NCBI RefSeq assembly: GCF_018446385.1 | Contig: NC_055988.1 | Coordinates: 163,754,209 to 163,818,208 of the forward strand | Direction of reading: 5' to 3' | DNA: 64,000 nt | From: Zingiber officinale | Lineage: Eukaryota; Streptophyta; Magnoliopsida; Zingiberales; Zingiberaceae | Part shown: one piece after another, positions 62,370-64,000 of the stretch | Layout of the letters: each line of letters starts with the position of its first letter | Position numbering within the stretch: position 1 is the stretch's first letter | The notes under the pieces: generated by a model | What the model was told of the DNA's origin: nothing | What the model saw: the letters and a program-made list of their open reading frames with translations, nothing else | Database searches by the model: none | Made by a program: the position numbers and the translations under genes

Positions 62370-62775
62370 ACTCAATCGTAGACTCTCTACTCAGGGTCTC
62401 GGTCTCATAATTTATCTTCGTCTAAGATGTCATCTCCATCTCAGAAACCATCTCAGCCTCAGAAGACATCTCGGTCTCATAAATAGCTTTGGTTTCAGAA
62501 GACATCTTAGTCTCAGAATCCATTTTTGTCTTAAAAGATATATCGATCTTAGGAACTATCTCCGTCTTAGAAATCATCTCTATCTCAGAAAACTATCTCG
62601 GTCTTATAAAACATCTCAATCTCAAAAGTCATCTCAGTCTTAGAATACATTTAGGTCTTAGACGTCATCTGTCTCAAAAACCATCTCTGTCTTATAAGTC
62701 ATCTCTGTCTTAGAAAACATTTGGGTCTCATAAACCATTTCTCTCACGGAAATCATCTCAGTCTTGGATGTTGTC
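62370..62775. repeat. Degenerate minisatellite
   Basis: Many imperfect units of about 20-27 bp around GTCTCAGAAATCATCTC. The plus-strand frame through it shows an ISV/ISE-type repeat, which comes from the DNA repeat. Confidence 0.85.
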
Positions 62776-62833
62776 TTGGTTTACCCTCATGGCCTTGAGC
62801 GACAACTTTATTTTAGCCTTAGTCATTGATACA

Positions 62834-63381
62834 TAGGGATGTAAATGAACCAAACGGTTCGTGAGCTATTCGGAACTTGATTCGATAAAAAACTCGTTCG
62901 AGTTCGTTCGTTTATCTTATCGAGCCGAGCTCGAGCTCGATTTCGAGCTCAACAGTTTTATCGAGCTGAGCTCAAGCTTAAGGATATTCGGCTTGTGAGC
63001 TCGCGAACATGTTCGTTTATAGGCTTGCGAGCCAAAAAAATGAGCCTTAAACCGAGCAAAAAAACGAGCTCTAAAATGAGAAAAAAAAACGAGCTCTAAA
63101 ATAAACCTTAAAATGAGCTTTAAAATGAGCCTTAAAATAAGTCAAAAATGAGCTCTAAAATGAGTCAAAAATGAGCTCTAAACGAGCCTGAAAATGAGTC
63201 CGAGCTCGCTTAACGAGTTAAGCCCGTTAATTTTGATAATCGAGTTAATAACGAGCCGAGCTCGAACTGTTCGCGAGCTTGATAATTTTAAAACGAACCG
63301 AGCTCGAGCTCGAATATAACTTAAATGAGCCGAACTTGAATCTCATATTATTCGACTCGATTCGACTCGTTTATATTCCTA
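62834..63381. mobile_element. Non-autonomous hAT-like element
   Basis: An 8-bp perfect target duplication TTGATACA (62826-62833 and 63382-63389) flanks a 548-bp segment starting TAGGGATGTAAATGAACC and ending GTTTATATTCCTA, imperfect inverted ends. The interior is dominated by GAGCTCGAGCTCG and AAAATGAGCTCTAAA repeats. There is no transposase. Confidence 0.8.
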
Positions 63382-63389
63382 TTGATACA

Positions 63390-64000
63390 CTCCCCTGAAA
63401 AAGATATATACATTGTTCTCCTAAAGCCACTTTAGGTTAACGTCACTTTCTCTATTCTTAAAATAGATTTGTACCCTGTATGTACTCGCAGACAGTAATT
63501 GTAATATTCCTGTACATGTATCAATCAAAGAATGACAAGGTGGTTACCAGTTTAATTTGTTAGTGCTGGTCTTCTAGATACCTCCCTGTTGACATGCGCG
63601 TGACACCAGATGAATGGAAGGAGAACCAATAATTGCGAGATCTGGTCCCCTCCCAGCCTTTATAATTATGACATCCTAATTAACATGAAGATACTTTCAA
63701 GAAAAGACATATAAGCACTCATGAAAATGAGGAAAAGGGAAGACAAAGGTTTGAGAGCGGTTTGAGCAGTTGAGCTTACTCTGACTTCTTCTTATTTTAT
63801 ATTTATCATTTAAGAGAAATCTTAGCTTGAGTGTCAGAGTAACCACATGATCTGTCTGACCAACCTAACCTTCTGTTTTGAATGTGTTCCAATTTCCGTC
63901 GAACTGCTGCATCGATGACCTGTGTACACCCCAGTAAATTCGTTAATGGGTAATTTGACCGTTCATAATAATATTTTAGTCGGAATAATATCCACCAACA
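63390..64000. other. Right edge of the window, no gene seen
   Basis: Mixed composition, no coding similarity. A TATA-like CCTTTATAATTATG occurs near 63657-63670, but no transcribed unit follows in view. Confidence 0.4.

Overview
This window is nuclear DNA from a flowering plant. The evidence is spliced genes with GT-AG introns, plant-type TFIID and bHLH genes, an Au-type tRNA SINE, and Ty3/gypsy (Tat and Athila lineages), Ty1/copia (SIRE-like), TRIM, CACTA and hAT elements. A monocot, possibly of the ginger/banana order, is my impression from the style of the repeats. The sequence does not prove it.

Genic part (about 1-16,100). Two genes lie head to tail on the minus strand. The first (10660 down to 1040 and probably past the left edge) encodes the TFIID/SAGA subunit TAF12, with a long Gln-rich N-terminal part and a histone fold. 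Its introns carry a head-to-tail Au SINE dimer (6567-6892) and a 1.45-kb solo LTR (3998-5443). The second (15853 down to 12798) has five exons and encodes a group IVc bHLH factor of the ILR3/bHLH105-bHLH115 type. Its third intron appears to use a GC donor. The AT-rich spacer between them holds a TA microsatellite and a perfect 184-bp tandem duplication.

Repeat part (about 16,850-60,870). This is a nest of transposable elements whose insertion order can be read from target-site duplications (TSDs). A decayed Tat-lineage Ty3/gypsy element (about 16,850-33,141) has gag, protease, RT, two RNase H regions, integrase, a 57-bp tandem array and an antisense coiled-coil ORF. It was hit by a 2.4-kb solo LTR (20537-22980) and by two ~1-kb LTRs of a family with TA...CA ends (27562-28481 and 29333-32216). 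The second of these was itself hit by an Athila-type solo LTR (29455-31315). Next come a TRIM (33615-34333) and a second TRIM of the same family (34585-42062) that was split by a 6.8-kb gag-only SIRE-like element (34646-41471).

The last and most interesting unit is a CACTA transposon (42738-60868, TSD ATT). It carries intron-containing fragments of at least three unrelated host genes: a folate-biopterin transporter, a CAX-type cation/H+ exchanger and an EXECUTER1-like plastid protein. A 13.7-kb Athila element (43346-57059, TSD TCAGG) inserted into it, and that Athila then received two solo LTRs (48729-51291 and 53102-53947). The right flank (60,872-64,000) has no recognisable gene. It holds a degenerate minisatellite and a hAT-like non-autonomous element (62834-63381, 8-bp TSD).

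Only the two minus-strand genes look like functional host genes. Everything else with coding similarity is transposon-derived or a captured fragment.
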